From JAYXXU01 sp049301135 (GTDB taxonomy: Bacteria; Pseudomonadota; Gammaproteobacteria; Pseudomonadales; Moraxellaceae), in contig JBAQKP010000021.1 of assembly GCA_049301135.1 (NCBI GenBank), forward strand, positions 1 to 26,827: DNA of 26,827 nucleotides. Direction: 5' to 3'. Every line of letters starts with the position of its first letter. The first letter of the stretch is position 1. The notes beneath the pieces are model-generated. The model searched no databases, was not told the DNA's origin, and saw only the letters and a list, made by a program, of their open reading frames with translations. Positions 21,049 through 26,827 of the stretch are shown in pieces. A program made the position numbers and the translations under genes.

Positions 21049-21414
21049 TTAAGGGGCCTTGTGTTCAAGCAATTTGGGCAGCCATAAATAGCTGATTGCT
21101 GGCAGTGCCAAACCAACGATGCCCTCCAATAGTGTCCAACCCCCCTCACGAAGACTGCCTTGATAAATCAGCATTACGCCATCTGCAATCACGACAGCAA
21201 TAAAGATAAAAATGCAGAAGCTCATCCAACCAAATGCTGTCGCAAAGCGCCGAGGGTCATAAAGTGCAAAAAGTGCTGACCAGCAACCCACCACCAAAAC
21301 CGCCATCAGGGCAAGTTTACTCCAGTGGTCATAGTGCGTTAAGAAAGGCATAACGCCACCGATGAGCAGGCAAATTGGGCTAAAAACCCAAAAGCAAACT
21401 CGATGTGTAGGCAT
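21049..21414 (-). CDS. Small membrane protein, function unknown
   Basis: The 121-residue product has four likely transmembrane helices: about residues 5-26, 32-52, 62-84 and 93-113. Charged loops such as HYDHWSK and YDPRRF lie between them. I do not recognise a family. The codon use looks like that of a real gene, and the reading frame is closed by TAA on both remaining minus frames nearby. The start ATG at 21414 has only a weak GTGG-like site upstream. It stands alone on the minus strand between the remnant region and tsaB. It could be cargo that arrived with the insertion that split the tsaB copy from the intact gene. Confidence 0.65.
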   Translation of the reverse strand: MPTHRVCFWVFSPICLLIGGVMPFLTHYDHWSKLALMAVLVVGCWSALFALYDPRRFATAFGWMSFCIFIFIAVVIADGVMLIYQGSLREGGWTLLEGIVGLALPAISYLWLPKLLEHKAP

Positions 21415-21744
21415 AATTGACCACAGAAAATCTAAGAGGTTTTTTATTCTACCTGACCTAGGTTACTGAAAGCGAATGCGTGGGTGGCAATTCACCTTGA
21501 GAGGCATTTGTGAGTTTGCCTGCCGATGCATTTTTAGCGATTAATGACTGTATTTAAGGCCGATGGAGGTCAGCCCATATTCAACCTCTCGTGTTGTGAT
21601 AAAAATCAATCAAGCTGCTTAAAAAGCGGCAAACGCTAACATGATTTTGTTTTGGTTGAGGTATCGACTAAGATAAGCTGATGTTTTTGCCTGACCAAAT
21701 CGATGTCTGGCGGGCATTTGCTTGGTCTTTGTGAGCATATGTTG
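21415..21744. other. Intergenic stretch before tsaB
   Basis: About 330 bp lie between the divergently arranged membrane-protein gene and tsaB. I see no convincing gene. A 7-bp hairpin with an AAA loop (GCTGCTT/AAGCGGC, one G-T pair) lies near 21615-21631 without a T-run. A weak promoter-like pair (TTGTTT, 16 bp, TAAGAT) lies near 21650-21677 and could serve tsaB. The region is richer in A+T than the neighbouring core genes. Confidence 0.4.
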
Positions 21745-22437
21745 ATGTTACTAGCTTTAGAAACCGCCAACGACCAATGCTCGGTGGCGCTAATCGACGC
21801 CGATGGTCAGGTATTGGCGCAGCGGCATGACGGTCGAGCGCGTGAGCAAACCCGCTTACTGTTGCCGATGATCGATGCGGTATTGGCAGAGGCACAGACC
21901 AGCTTGCCACAATTGTCGGCGATTGCGTTTAGTCGTGGCCCTGGCTCGTTTAGCGGTATTCGGATCAATGCGGCAGTCACGCAAGCGTTGGCATGGGCAC
22001 ACGATCTGCCGGTGCTGCCGATCTCGACTCTGCAAGCGACCGCACAAGCAGCTCTGGCGCAAACCACTGCCACTCGAATCATGGTGGTGCTGGATGCACG
22101 TATGAATGAAGTGTATGTCGCGGCCTACCAGCGCGATCAGGCTGGTGTATTACAGTTGGTCGGTGATGAGCAACTCTTGGGCTATGCCGCAGTGCAACTG
22201 CCCGCCGAGTGGCAGCAGGATGCCAGCGTGCTGTGGGTGGGCAGTGGCGTGCGATTGTTAGCCGTGATCCCTGCCGAAGATTGTCTGCATGACGTAAGTG
22301 CCAGTGCAATCCAGATCGCTCAGTTGGGTTTAGAGGCGGCTCAAGCAGGACAAGCGGTCTCTGCATTGCATGCCCTGCCAGTCTATCTGCGTGATGATGC
22401 ATGGAAAAAACTGGCCGATCAGGGTAAACCGGTTTGA
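21745..22437 (+). CDS. tsaB: tRNA threonylcarbamoyladenosine biosynthesis protein TsaB
   Basis: TsaB is the ASKHA-fold partner that, with TsaD and TsaE, makes the t6A37 modification of ANN-decoding tRNAs. From ATG 21745 the product is 230 residues, close to E. coli TsaB (231). It opens MLLALETANDQCSVALID, the standard nucleotide-fold start. It carries FSRGPGSFSGIRINAAVTQALAW at about residues 66-88, the family signature. Alternative starts are ATG 21739 (two residues longer, only 3 bp from the GTGAG site) and ATG 21703; 21745 gives the better spacing of 9 bp. The stop overlaps the rsmJ start by four bases. A decayed duplicate of its 5' end lies 1022 bp upstream. Confidence 0.93.
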   Translation: MLLALETANDQCSVALIDADGQVLAQRHDGRAREQTRLLLPMIDAVLAEAQTSLPQLSAIAFSRGPGSFSGIRINAAVTQALAWAHDLPVLPISTLQATAQAALAQTTATRIMVVLDARMNEVYVAAYQRDQAGVLQLVGDEQLLGYAAVQLPAEWQQDASVLWVGSGVRLLAVIPAEDCLHDVSASAIQIAQLGLEAAQAGQAVSALHALPVYLRDDAWKKLADQGKPV

Positions 22438-23243
22438 GCATCGACCAGATTCTTCCCACTCAGCCGTTGTGTTTGCCGTTTTGGGTGTTGGCGGCTGCGC
22501 AGGACAAGGCACAGCATTGGCAAGCCTTACTATCCGACAAAAACGTCCAGCTTGATCTACAGATACATGCCGATCCTTTGCGCAGCAAAGACCTACGCCA
22601 ACATCCTGAACTGGCCTTATTGCTCGATCAAGATGGGCTATGGTTGGCGGCTGACGGTATGCGCATGCAGCCGGATTGGCTTGGGCAGTTACCGCGTTTA
22701 AAGCGTGCCACCATCAAGACCGAACTGGCGGCGCGTGCCTGTCAGGTCGAGCAGCAGCCGTTCATCATTGATGCGACGGCGGGCATGGGGCACGATGGCT
22801 TGCTGTTGGCGCGGCTGGGTGCGCGTGTGACGCTGGTTGAACAGCATCCAGTGGTGTGGGCGCTGTTGACGTCAGCAATGCAACAAGCACAAAGCAATCC
22901 GCATCTGACCAAAATCAGTCAACGCATGCAGTTGGTGTATGCCAATGCCGTGGATTGGTTGTCTGATCAACAAGCCGATGTGGTGTACCTTGACCCGATG
23001 TTTCCCAAGTCTGAACAACCCGATAAGCAGCAGCCGTTGGTCAAAAAAGAGATGCAGATTTTGCAAAAATTATTCAGTACCTCGACCGATGCAGGTGATG
23101 CTTTGTTAGCGCCTGCACGTCAAGCGGCCAAGCGGGTGATCGTCAAACGCCCCAAGCTTGCACCAGCCTTGGCGGGGATTGCGCCGGATCATCAGTGGTT
23201 GGGCGATGCGTGTCGGTTTGACGGTTATTTTCAGGCGAATTAA
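22434..23243 (+). CDS. rsmJ: 16S rRNA (guanine1516-N2)-methyltransferase RsmJ
   Basis: RsmJ methylates G1516 of 16S rRNA with S-adenosylmethionine. The 269-residue product has the SAM-binding motif IIDATAGMGHDGLLLARLGARVTLVEQHPVVWALL. It also has the catalytic-loop VVYLDPMFPKSEQ and the RsmJ-specific PLVKKEMQILQKL and RVIVKRPKLAPALAG segments. E. coli RsmJ is about 250 residues; the extra length is in the N-terminal region (residues 1-105), which is less conserved. The start is TTG at 22434 with AGGG nine bases upstream, overlapping the tsaB stop. tsaB and rsmJ form a coupled RNA-modification pair. Confidence 0.93.
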   Translation: MSIDQILPTQPLCLPFWVLAAAQDKAQHWQALLSDKNVQLDLQIHADPLRSKDLRQHPELALLLDQDGLWLAADGMRMQPDWLGQLPRLKRATIKTELAARACQVEQQPFIIDATAGMGHDGLLLARLGARVTLVEQHPVVWALLTSAMQQAQSNPHLTKISQRMQLVYANAVDWLSDQQADVVYLDPMFPKSEQPDKQQPLVKKEMQILQKLFSTSTDAGDALLAPARQAAKRVIVKRPKLAPALAGIAPDHQWLGDACRFDGYFQAN

Positions 23244-23265
23244 GCGCACAACGACGCATGTATGA

Positions 23266-23425
23266 ATTCGACTGGTTGAGTTAAATCTTGCAGCAGAGCG
23301 TTCGTATTTTACCAGATGCCTGCGGCTGGCCTCACTTTTGACAGGCCAAAAGTAAGCAAAAGCCTCTGTGCTTGGAAGACTCGCCATCCATGGCTCAAAC
23401 AGTTCCAAGCACGCTATCCCTGTAC
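23266..23425. repeat. Dispersed-repeat element with nested inverted repeats
   Basis: The gap between rsmJ and bioC contains a patterned element. ACTTTTG (23334-23340) pairs with CAAAAGT (23347-23353). GTGCTTGGAA (23368-23377) pairs perfectly with TTCCAAGCAC (23403-23412). Between them lies GCCATCCATGGC (23383-23394), which can also fold. The last 23 bases (23403-23425) recur exactly at 26787-26809. The general look resembles non-coding repeats scattered through Moraxellaceae and other proteobacterial genomes, though I recall this rather than having searched. The left border is uncertain. Confidence 0.65.
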
Positions 23426-23441
23426 TTAGCGGATTGAATCT

Positions 23442-24206
23442 ATGAGTTTTTATGATGCTTGGCAACGCTTTGACCAAGCCGCAGATCAGTACGATCAGGC
23501 AACGCCGCTGCAACAGCAATCGGCTGAGTTGTTATTGCAGCAGATTGGCACAGTACAGCCGCACAGTGTCTGGCTCGATGCCGGTTGTGGTACGGGTCGG
23601 TTAGCCAAACGATTGGCGGCGCAACAGGCACGGGTATGGGCGGTGGATCGGGCGTTGGCGATGTTGCAACCGTTACGCGCTGAGGAAAATATTCAGATTA
23701 TCTGCACTGATCTGCGTGAGTTGCCGATGCCGGATGAGATGCTGGATGGGCTGGTGAGTAATTTTGCCTTGCACTGGCTGGGTGCCCCGATTTTACCGGA
23801 GTTGTTGCGGGTGGTGCGGCCAGAGGGGGAGTTGCATTTGGCGATTCCAGTGGCGGGGTCGCTGTCGGCAGTGCAGCAGCGCTTTGTGGGGTTTCCGGTA
23901 TTTGCGTTTGAGTCTGAACAGGCGTGGTTAGACGCGGCGGGTGACGCGCTGATGTCGGCGGAAGTCGTGACGCTGACGCAGTCGTTTGCGCATTTGTATG
24001 CGTTGTTGCAGTCGCTACGGCAGATGGGTGGCGATCAGGTGGCGGATGAAGGTTATCGGCCTGAGCCGCAGCGGATGCGGCAGTGGTTGCGGGATCGTGC
24101 GCCGATTGAGTTGGATTATCGGGTGTTGTTGTTGCGCTTAAAGAAGCCTGCCGCGACCGATGGTTTTAGTCAGTGGTTGCAGCAAGTGCAACGGCGTGAG
24201 GGTTGA
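23442..24206 (+). CDS. bioC: Malonyl-ACP O-methyltransferase BioC
   Basis: BioC methylates malonyl-ACP so that fatty-acid synthesis can build the pimeloyl chain of biotin. The 254-residue product starts MSFYDAWQRFDQAADQYDQATPLQQQSAELLL, typical of BioC, where a short helical N-terminus precedes a class I SAM fold. Motif I is VWLDAGCGTGRLAKRLA (about residues 42-58), followed by AVDRALAML and the LDGLVSNFALHWLG segment that distinguishes BioC from many other methyltransferases. bioD lies 1.8 kb downstream on the same strand, which supports the call. Most other SAM methyltransferases would show the same motif I, so the assignment rests on the whole pattern. GGA lies nine bases before ATG. Confidence 0.87.
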   Translation: MSFYDAWQRFDQAADQYDQATPLQQQSAELLLQQIGTVQPHSVWLDAGCGTGRLAKRLAAQQARVWAVDRALAMLQPLRAEENIQIICTDLRELPMPDEMLDGLVSNFALHWLGAPILPELLRVVRPEGELHLAIPVAGSLSAVQQRFVGFPVFAFESEQAWLDAAGDALMSAEVVTLTQSFAHLYALLQSLRQMGGDQVADEGYRPEPQRMRQWLRDRAPIELDYRVLLLRLKKPAATDGFSQWLQQVQRREG

Positions 24207-24372
24207 GTGTTCAAAGGTCAAGGCAACCAAACAGCTTGATCTATCTGGTGAAACGTGTCGACAGATCGTTAAGTCTGAAAAAAAGCTGGCGCTGCGCACA
24301 TATGTCGAGACGTTTAAAAAGATTGCTGACCAGATGTTTTGTATGAAAAAAATAGTGAGCCAATCGGAGTGA
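24196..24372 (+). CDS. Possible small protein overlapping the end of bioC
   Basis: A reading frame starting at GTG 24196 (11 bp inside bioC) would encode about 58 residues, VRVECSKVKATKQLDLSGETC..., rich in Lys with three cysteines. It ends exactly over the ribosome binding site of the next small gene. There is no good ribosome binding site and no family I recognise. It may be a remnant or a chance frame. The base composition is more A-rich than bioC. Confidence 0.25.
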   Translation: MRVECSKVKATKQLDLSGETCRQIVKSEKKLALRTYVETFKKIADQMFCMKKIVSQSE

Positions 24373-24376
24373 TCAC

Positions 24377-24559
24377 ATGTCTGAGTTAAAGTCCAAAGCA
24401 TGCAATTTTTTTGGATGGGTGGCATTTCTAAGCCTCTCTGTTTTAGTTGGTTTTTCTTATTTTTTTAGTTATGTGGGTGTGTATATTCAGTATATTTTCG
24501 GTGGGTTGTTTGCTGTATCTTTGGTTTTCTGGTGGAAGTTAAATCCAGCGTTTAAGTGA
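24377..24559 (+). CDS. Small two-helix membrane protein, function unknown
   Basis: The 60-residue product begins MSELKSKACNFFGW and has two hydrophobic helices (about residues 10-32 and 34-53) with a Lys-rich end. GGAG lies six bases upstream of ATG 24377, which is the main reason to believe the frame. The segment is A+T-rich compared with bioC and bioD, which may mean later acquisition. I recognise no family. Confidence 0.5.
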   Translation: MSELKSKACNFFGWVAFLSLSVLVGFSYFFSYVGVYIQYIFGGLFAVSLVFWWKLNPAFK

Positions 24560-24586
24560 GTTATTTTAATGAATACATCGAGTTGA

Positions 24587-24611
24587 GTAGGGTGCGCTGT
24601 GCGCACCTTAC
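24587..24611. repeat. REP-like palindrome
   Basis: An 11-bp stem (24587-24597 with 24601-24611, one G-T pair) with a TGT loop has the core GGTGCGC/GCGCACC. Such GTAGGGTGCGC palindromes are commonly scattered as REP-type repeats. No T-run follows, so it is not a standard terminator, although it sits between two convergent genes. Confidence 0.55.
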
Positions 24612-24630
24612 AGATGCTTTGTCCAAGACC

Positions 24631-25092
24631 TTAGCCGCGCACTCGCAAAGTCAAACCCTTCAAAAAATTACGCAAAAACTGATCGCCGCAATCCCGATAA
24701 TTACTATGCCCATACTTGCGAAACAACGCACTCATCTCCGGTTTTGACACCGCACAATCCACACTGTTCATAATCTCGTGCATGTCATCTTCTTTCAACT
24801 CAAACGCCACACGCAGTTTTTTCAGTACGATATTATTGCTCATCGGCAACTCAAATGGCTGCGCTGGCCGACTGTCATCCTTGCCACGTTTAAAATACAC
24901 CAGCCCATCCAAACACTGCGCCATCAGCGCATCAGAACACGGCAGATAGTCTGCTTCGTCTTCTTTTTTCAGCATCAGTTGCAGCGTGGACGCATCCAGA
25001 TCAGCGCCACCGAGTGCCACGATTTCAGCGAGTTGCTGTTCGTTGATGTTGAGCATGTAGCGGATGCTACGCAGTACGTCGTTGTTAATCAT
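24631..25092 (-). CDS. DUF1456 (YehS-like) protein
   Basis: The 153-residue product matches E. coli YehS in pattern. MINNDVLRSIRYMLNINEQQLAEIVALGG and LKKEDEADYLPCSDALMAQCLDGLVYFKRGKD make the first repeat. NNIVLKKLRVAFELKEDDMHEIM and YRDCGDQFLRNFLKGL make the second. The family is a tandem repeat of a helical unit; its function is not known. I chose ATG 25092 because AGGA lies eight bases upstream and homology starts there. An upstream in-frame start at 25143 would add 17 hydrophobic, unrelated residues. The gene is on the minus strand, downstream of the pseudouridine synthase homologue with a 71-bp gap, and may share its promoter. Confidence 0.88.
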   Translation of the reverse strand: MINNDVLRSIRYMLNINEQQLAEIVALGGADLDASTLQLMLKKEDEADYLPCSDALMAQCLDGLVYFKRGKDDSRPAQPFELPMSNNIVLKKLRVAFELKEDDMHEIMNSVDCAVSKPEMSALFRKYGHSNYRDCGDQFLRNFLKGLTLRVRG

Positions 25093-25163
25093 GAGAAATC
25101 CTAATATCGGGTAAAGGCTAATACAAAAAGTCAAAGCGTACAAAAAATCAAAGCGGTGACAGA

Positions 25164-25874
25164 CTAAAAACGCTCTTTATTCGACAGATAGCGCCAGTGT
25201 TCGAGCGGTAGTTTTGCCATGTTGATCGCGCCGATCCGAATCCGCCGCTGACTGACCACAGACAGACCAAGCTGCTCACACATCCAAATCAACTGGCCGT
25301 CTTGCGGTGATTTCAGCGCAAAGCGCAGCCGAATCTCGTTTTGCCAACTGACTTTACAGGCGGGCAAGGCTTGTCCGCGATAAATCAAACCGCGTTGCAG
25401 TTTTGCTAGATCAGGCGGGGGAAGATCAGGGTCATGGCTTGCGACCTCGACGATATATTCCTGTTCCAGCTTGTGCGCATCGTCTTTTAGGCTGCGCTCA
25501 AAGCGGCGATCTTGGGTCAAAATCACTAAGCCACTCGCGCCAGTCAGCAGCGGCATCGGGTTGCTGTGGCGTACCAAATGCGCCGGAATCGGAGTCTTGC
25601 TGTAAGGGTTATTGGACCAGTGCTGCGCCGTGTCCAACACATGCGCGATCGGTAGATCAGCGGGCTGATGCAACATCAGACTGACTGGTTCATGCGCGAC
25701 CAACACCGCATCGGGATGCAACACCACCTGCTGATCGGTGATCAAGATGCGGGGGCTTTGTTCAATCACGCCATCGACCTGCACCCAACCCCCGTCGATA
25801 TACAGTTCGGCTTCGCGGCGTGAACAGCCGATTTGGGCGGCCAAATGTTTGGACAGGCGGGCGGGTTCGCTCAT
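25164..25874 (-). CDS. RsuA/RluF-family pseudouridine synthase homologue, catalytic Asp apparently missing
   Basis: The 236-residue protein has an N-terminal S4 RNA-binding domain (about residues 5-50: LSKHLAAQIGCSRREAELYIDGGWVQVDG). A pseudouridine-synthase-like region follows (PAHLVRHSNPMPLLTGASGLVILTQDRRFERSL and EQEYIVEV). In RsuA, RluB and RluF the equivalent of PLLTGASGL reads GRLDxDSEGL, and the Asp is catalytic. Here that position is Leu110. The overall design is therefore that of the family, but the enzyme may be inactive on uridine or use another residue. Close relatives I recall in Acinetobacter also have a GASGL form. The start ATG 25874 has a GAG site six bases upstream, and a TATAAT -10 element lies at 25905-25910. 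Confidence 0.82.
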   Translation of the reverse strand: MSEPARLSKHLAAQIGCSRREAELYIDGGWVQVDGVIEQSPRILITDQQVVLHPDAVLVAHEPVSLMLHQPADLPIAHVLDTAQHWSNNPYSKTPIPAHLVRHSNPMPLLTGASGLVILTQDRRFERSLKDDAHKLEQEYIVEVASHDPDLPPPDLAKLQRGLIYRGQALPACKVSWQNEIRLRFALKSPQDGQLIWMCEQLGLSVVSQRRIRIGAINMAKLPLEHWRYLSNKERF

Positions 25875-25904
25875 GAATTACTCGGCTTAGATCGTGCGTC
25901 GCGT

Positions 25905-25910
25905 ATTATA
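25905..25910 (-). promoter_or_regulatory. -10 element for the pseudouridine synthase homologue
   Basis: The minus strand reads TATAAT here, a perfect sigma-70 -10 hexamer. It would place transcription start near 25897 and give a short leader before ATG 25874. The matching -35 (AAGTTT, 17 bp upstream) is weak, so the promoter may need an activator or rely on other contacts. Confidence 0.5.
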
Positions 25911-26033
25911 CGCTGAATCGTGCATGAAAACTTGGTGGAGATGATCTGGTAAAGATTGCGATCAGATACGCTGTGAGATGATGCACAGGGTTACAATCTC
26001 GATCATCCCACCCTCCTGTCCAGAGTTCTCGAG

Positions 26034-26777
26034 ATGTCCGAACAGCCGCAAACCACTGCCAAGATCACCCCAAAACGCATACCCCGCCAAGTCTATTTTG
26101 TCACTGGCACAGATACCGATGTCGGCAAAACCACTGTGACAGCCGCCCTGTTGCAGCGTGCCAATCAACAGGGTTGGCGTTGTTTTGGGGTGAAGCCGGT
26201 CAGTGCCGGTTGTCAGCAAGATGACGCAGGCGTATGGCAAAGCAGCGACGCACAACAGATCAGTGCAGCAGCCAGTATTGCGCTGCATCCGGATCTGCTT
26301 GCGCCGATCCGCTTGCCGCTCCCCGTGTCGCCCCATCTGGCCGCACAAGCGGCAGGCGTGAATCTCAGCGTGTCACGCTTGGCGGGTCTGGTGCGGGGTG
26401 CATTGTCCACACCGGCCACGCATGTGCTGATCGAAGGGGCGGGCGGCTGGGATGTGCCGATCAATCCGCGCGAGACGCTGGCCGATCTGGCCAAAGTATT
26501 GCAGTTTCCGGTGATTCTAGTGGTCGGTATGCGGCTGGGCTGTTTAAATCATGCGCTGCTGACCGCGCGGGCGATTCGGCAAGATGGCTTACAGTTGGCC
26601 GGTTGGGTCGCCAATACGATAGACCCTGACACACTACTGCTGAGCGAGCAAATCGATACCCTACAACAGCGGCTAAACGCACCCTGTTTGGGCGTATTGC
26701 CGTATGCGCCAGATCAGACGCTACAGGATCGGGCGGCGTTGTTGCGTTGGCCGCAGGAGTTGAGCGGTGTTCTCTAA
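26034..26777 (+). CDS. bioD: Dethiobiotin synthetase
   Basis: BioD closes the ureido ring of dethiobiotin from 7,8-diaminopelargonic acid, CO2 and ATP, in the cytoplasm. The 247-residue product has the family P-loop GTDTDVGKTTVTAALL (about residues 25-40), the switch KPVSAGCQ, the IEGAGGWDVPIN segment that binds nucleotide and substrate, and VVGMRLGCLNHALLTARAI. About 15 extra residues precede the usual start. ATG 26034 has only a weak upstream site. It diverges from the pseudouridine synthase homologue, with a 159-bp gap between. No bioA, bioB or bioF lies in the window; bioC is the only other biotin gene here. Confidence 0.94.
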   Translation: MSEQPQTTAKITPKRIPRQVYFVTGTDTDVGKTTVTAALLQRANQQGWRCFGVKPVSAGCQQDDAGVWQSSDAQQISAAASIALHPDLLAPIRLPLPVSPHLAAQAAGVNLSVSRLAGLVRGALSTPATHVLIEGAGGWDVPINPRETLADLAKVLQFPVILVVGMRLGCLNHALLTARAIRQDGLQLAGWVANTIDPDTLLLSEQIDTLQQRLNAPCLGVLPYAPDQTLQDRAALLRWPQELSGVL

Positions 26778-26786
26778 GTATACCAA

Positions 26787-26809
26787 TTCCAAGCACGCTA
26801 TCCCTGTAC
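26787..26809. repeat. Second copy of the 23-bp dispersed-repeat end
   Basis: These 23 bases are identical to 23403-23425 and have the same orientation. They lie ten bases after the bioD stop. The flanking sequences differ on both sides, so only this part of the element is shared. The window ends 18 bases later, and a fuller element may continue beyond it. Confidence 0.8.
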
Positions 26810-26827
26810 GTGGCAAAACTCATATCC

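Noticed and set aside
23106..23519. 137-codon minus-strand frame over the end of rsmJ and the repeat element
   Set aside because: It is made largely of antisense rsmJ, the dispersed repeat and antisense bioC. Frames like this arise from the repeat and are commonly mis-annotated.
26002..26014. BirA-type operator half-site (GGTTACAA) before bioD
   Set aside because: The half-site lacks one T of the usual GGTTTACAA, and no matching TTGTAAACC half lies at the expected distance upstream.

Overview
The window looks like a stretch of gammaproteobacterial chromosome, most likely from the family Moraxellaceae (relatives of Acinetobacter). The reasons are the tRNA-Trp-secE-nusG-rplKAJL-rpoBC order, a BolA/IbaG-murA-hisG block with a short-form HisG whose N-terminus resembles Acinetobacter HisG as I remember it, and MdtC-like, YehS-like and RsmJ proteins of gammaproteobacterial type. 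This placement rests on remembered family sequences, not on a search.

Positions 1-12304 form the transcription/translation core: the 3' part of a tRNA-Trp gene, secE (preprotein translocase), nusG (elongation factor), the four ribosomal protein genes rplK, rplA, rplJ and rplL, and the RNA polymerase genes rpoB and rpoC. All are on the + strand and intact. The gaps carry strong hairpins where feedback and attenuation would be expected: the nusG-rplK leader, the 264-bp rplA-rplJ leader, a terminator-like hairpin between rplL and rpoB, and a 9-bp hairpin just ahead of the rpoC ribosome binding site. A clear intrinsic terminator closes the cluster after rpoC.

Positions 12460-17713 hold a two-gene RND efflux operon (MdtA-like adaptor and MdtC-like pump, overlapping by 4 bp, with no outer-membrane channel gene) followed by a transglutaminase-fold protein gene. 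Positions 17825-20043 hold ibaG, murA and hisG, tightly packed and ended by a 13-bp hairpin. hisD and hisC do not follow.

Positions 20134-21744 are an accessory patch. It has a probable lipoprotein of unknown function, a decayed second copy of the 5' end of tsaB butted against a piece that reads like an IS630-type transposase helix-turn-helix on the minus strand, and a four-helix membrane protein gene on the minus strand. The intact tsaB then starts, overlapping rsmJ; both encode RNA-modification factors.

Positions 23244-26827 hold biotin genes bioC and bioD, separated by two small possible genes, a REP-like palindrome, a yehS-type gene and an RsuA/RluF-like pseudouridine synthase gene, the last two on the minus strand. 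The pseudouridine synthase homologue seems to lack the catalytic aspartate. A dispersed-repeat element lies just upstream of bioC, and a 23-bp part of it recurs in direct orientation just downstream of bioD. I saw no CRISPR array, phage, toxin-antitoxin pair or recognisable defence system. The most interesting signals are the tsaB duplication scar, the repeat-flanked bio segment and the Asp-less pseudouridine synthase homologue.
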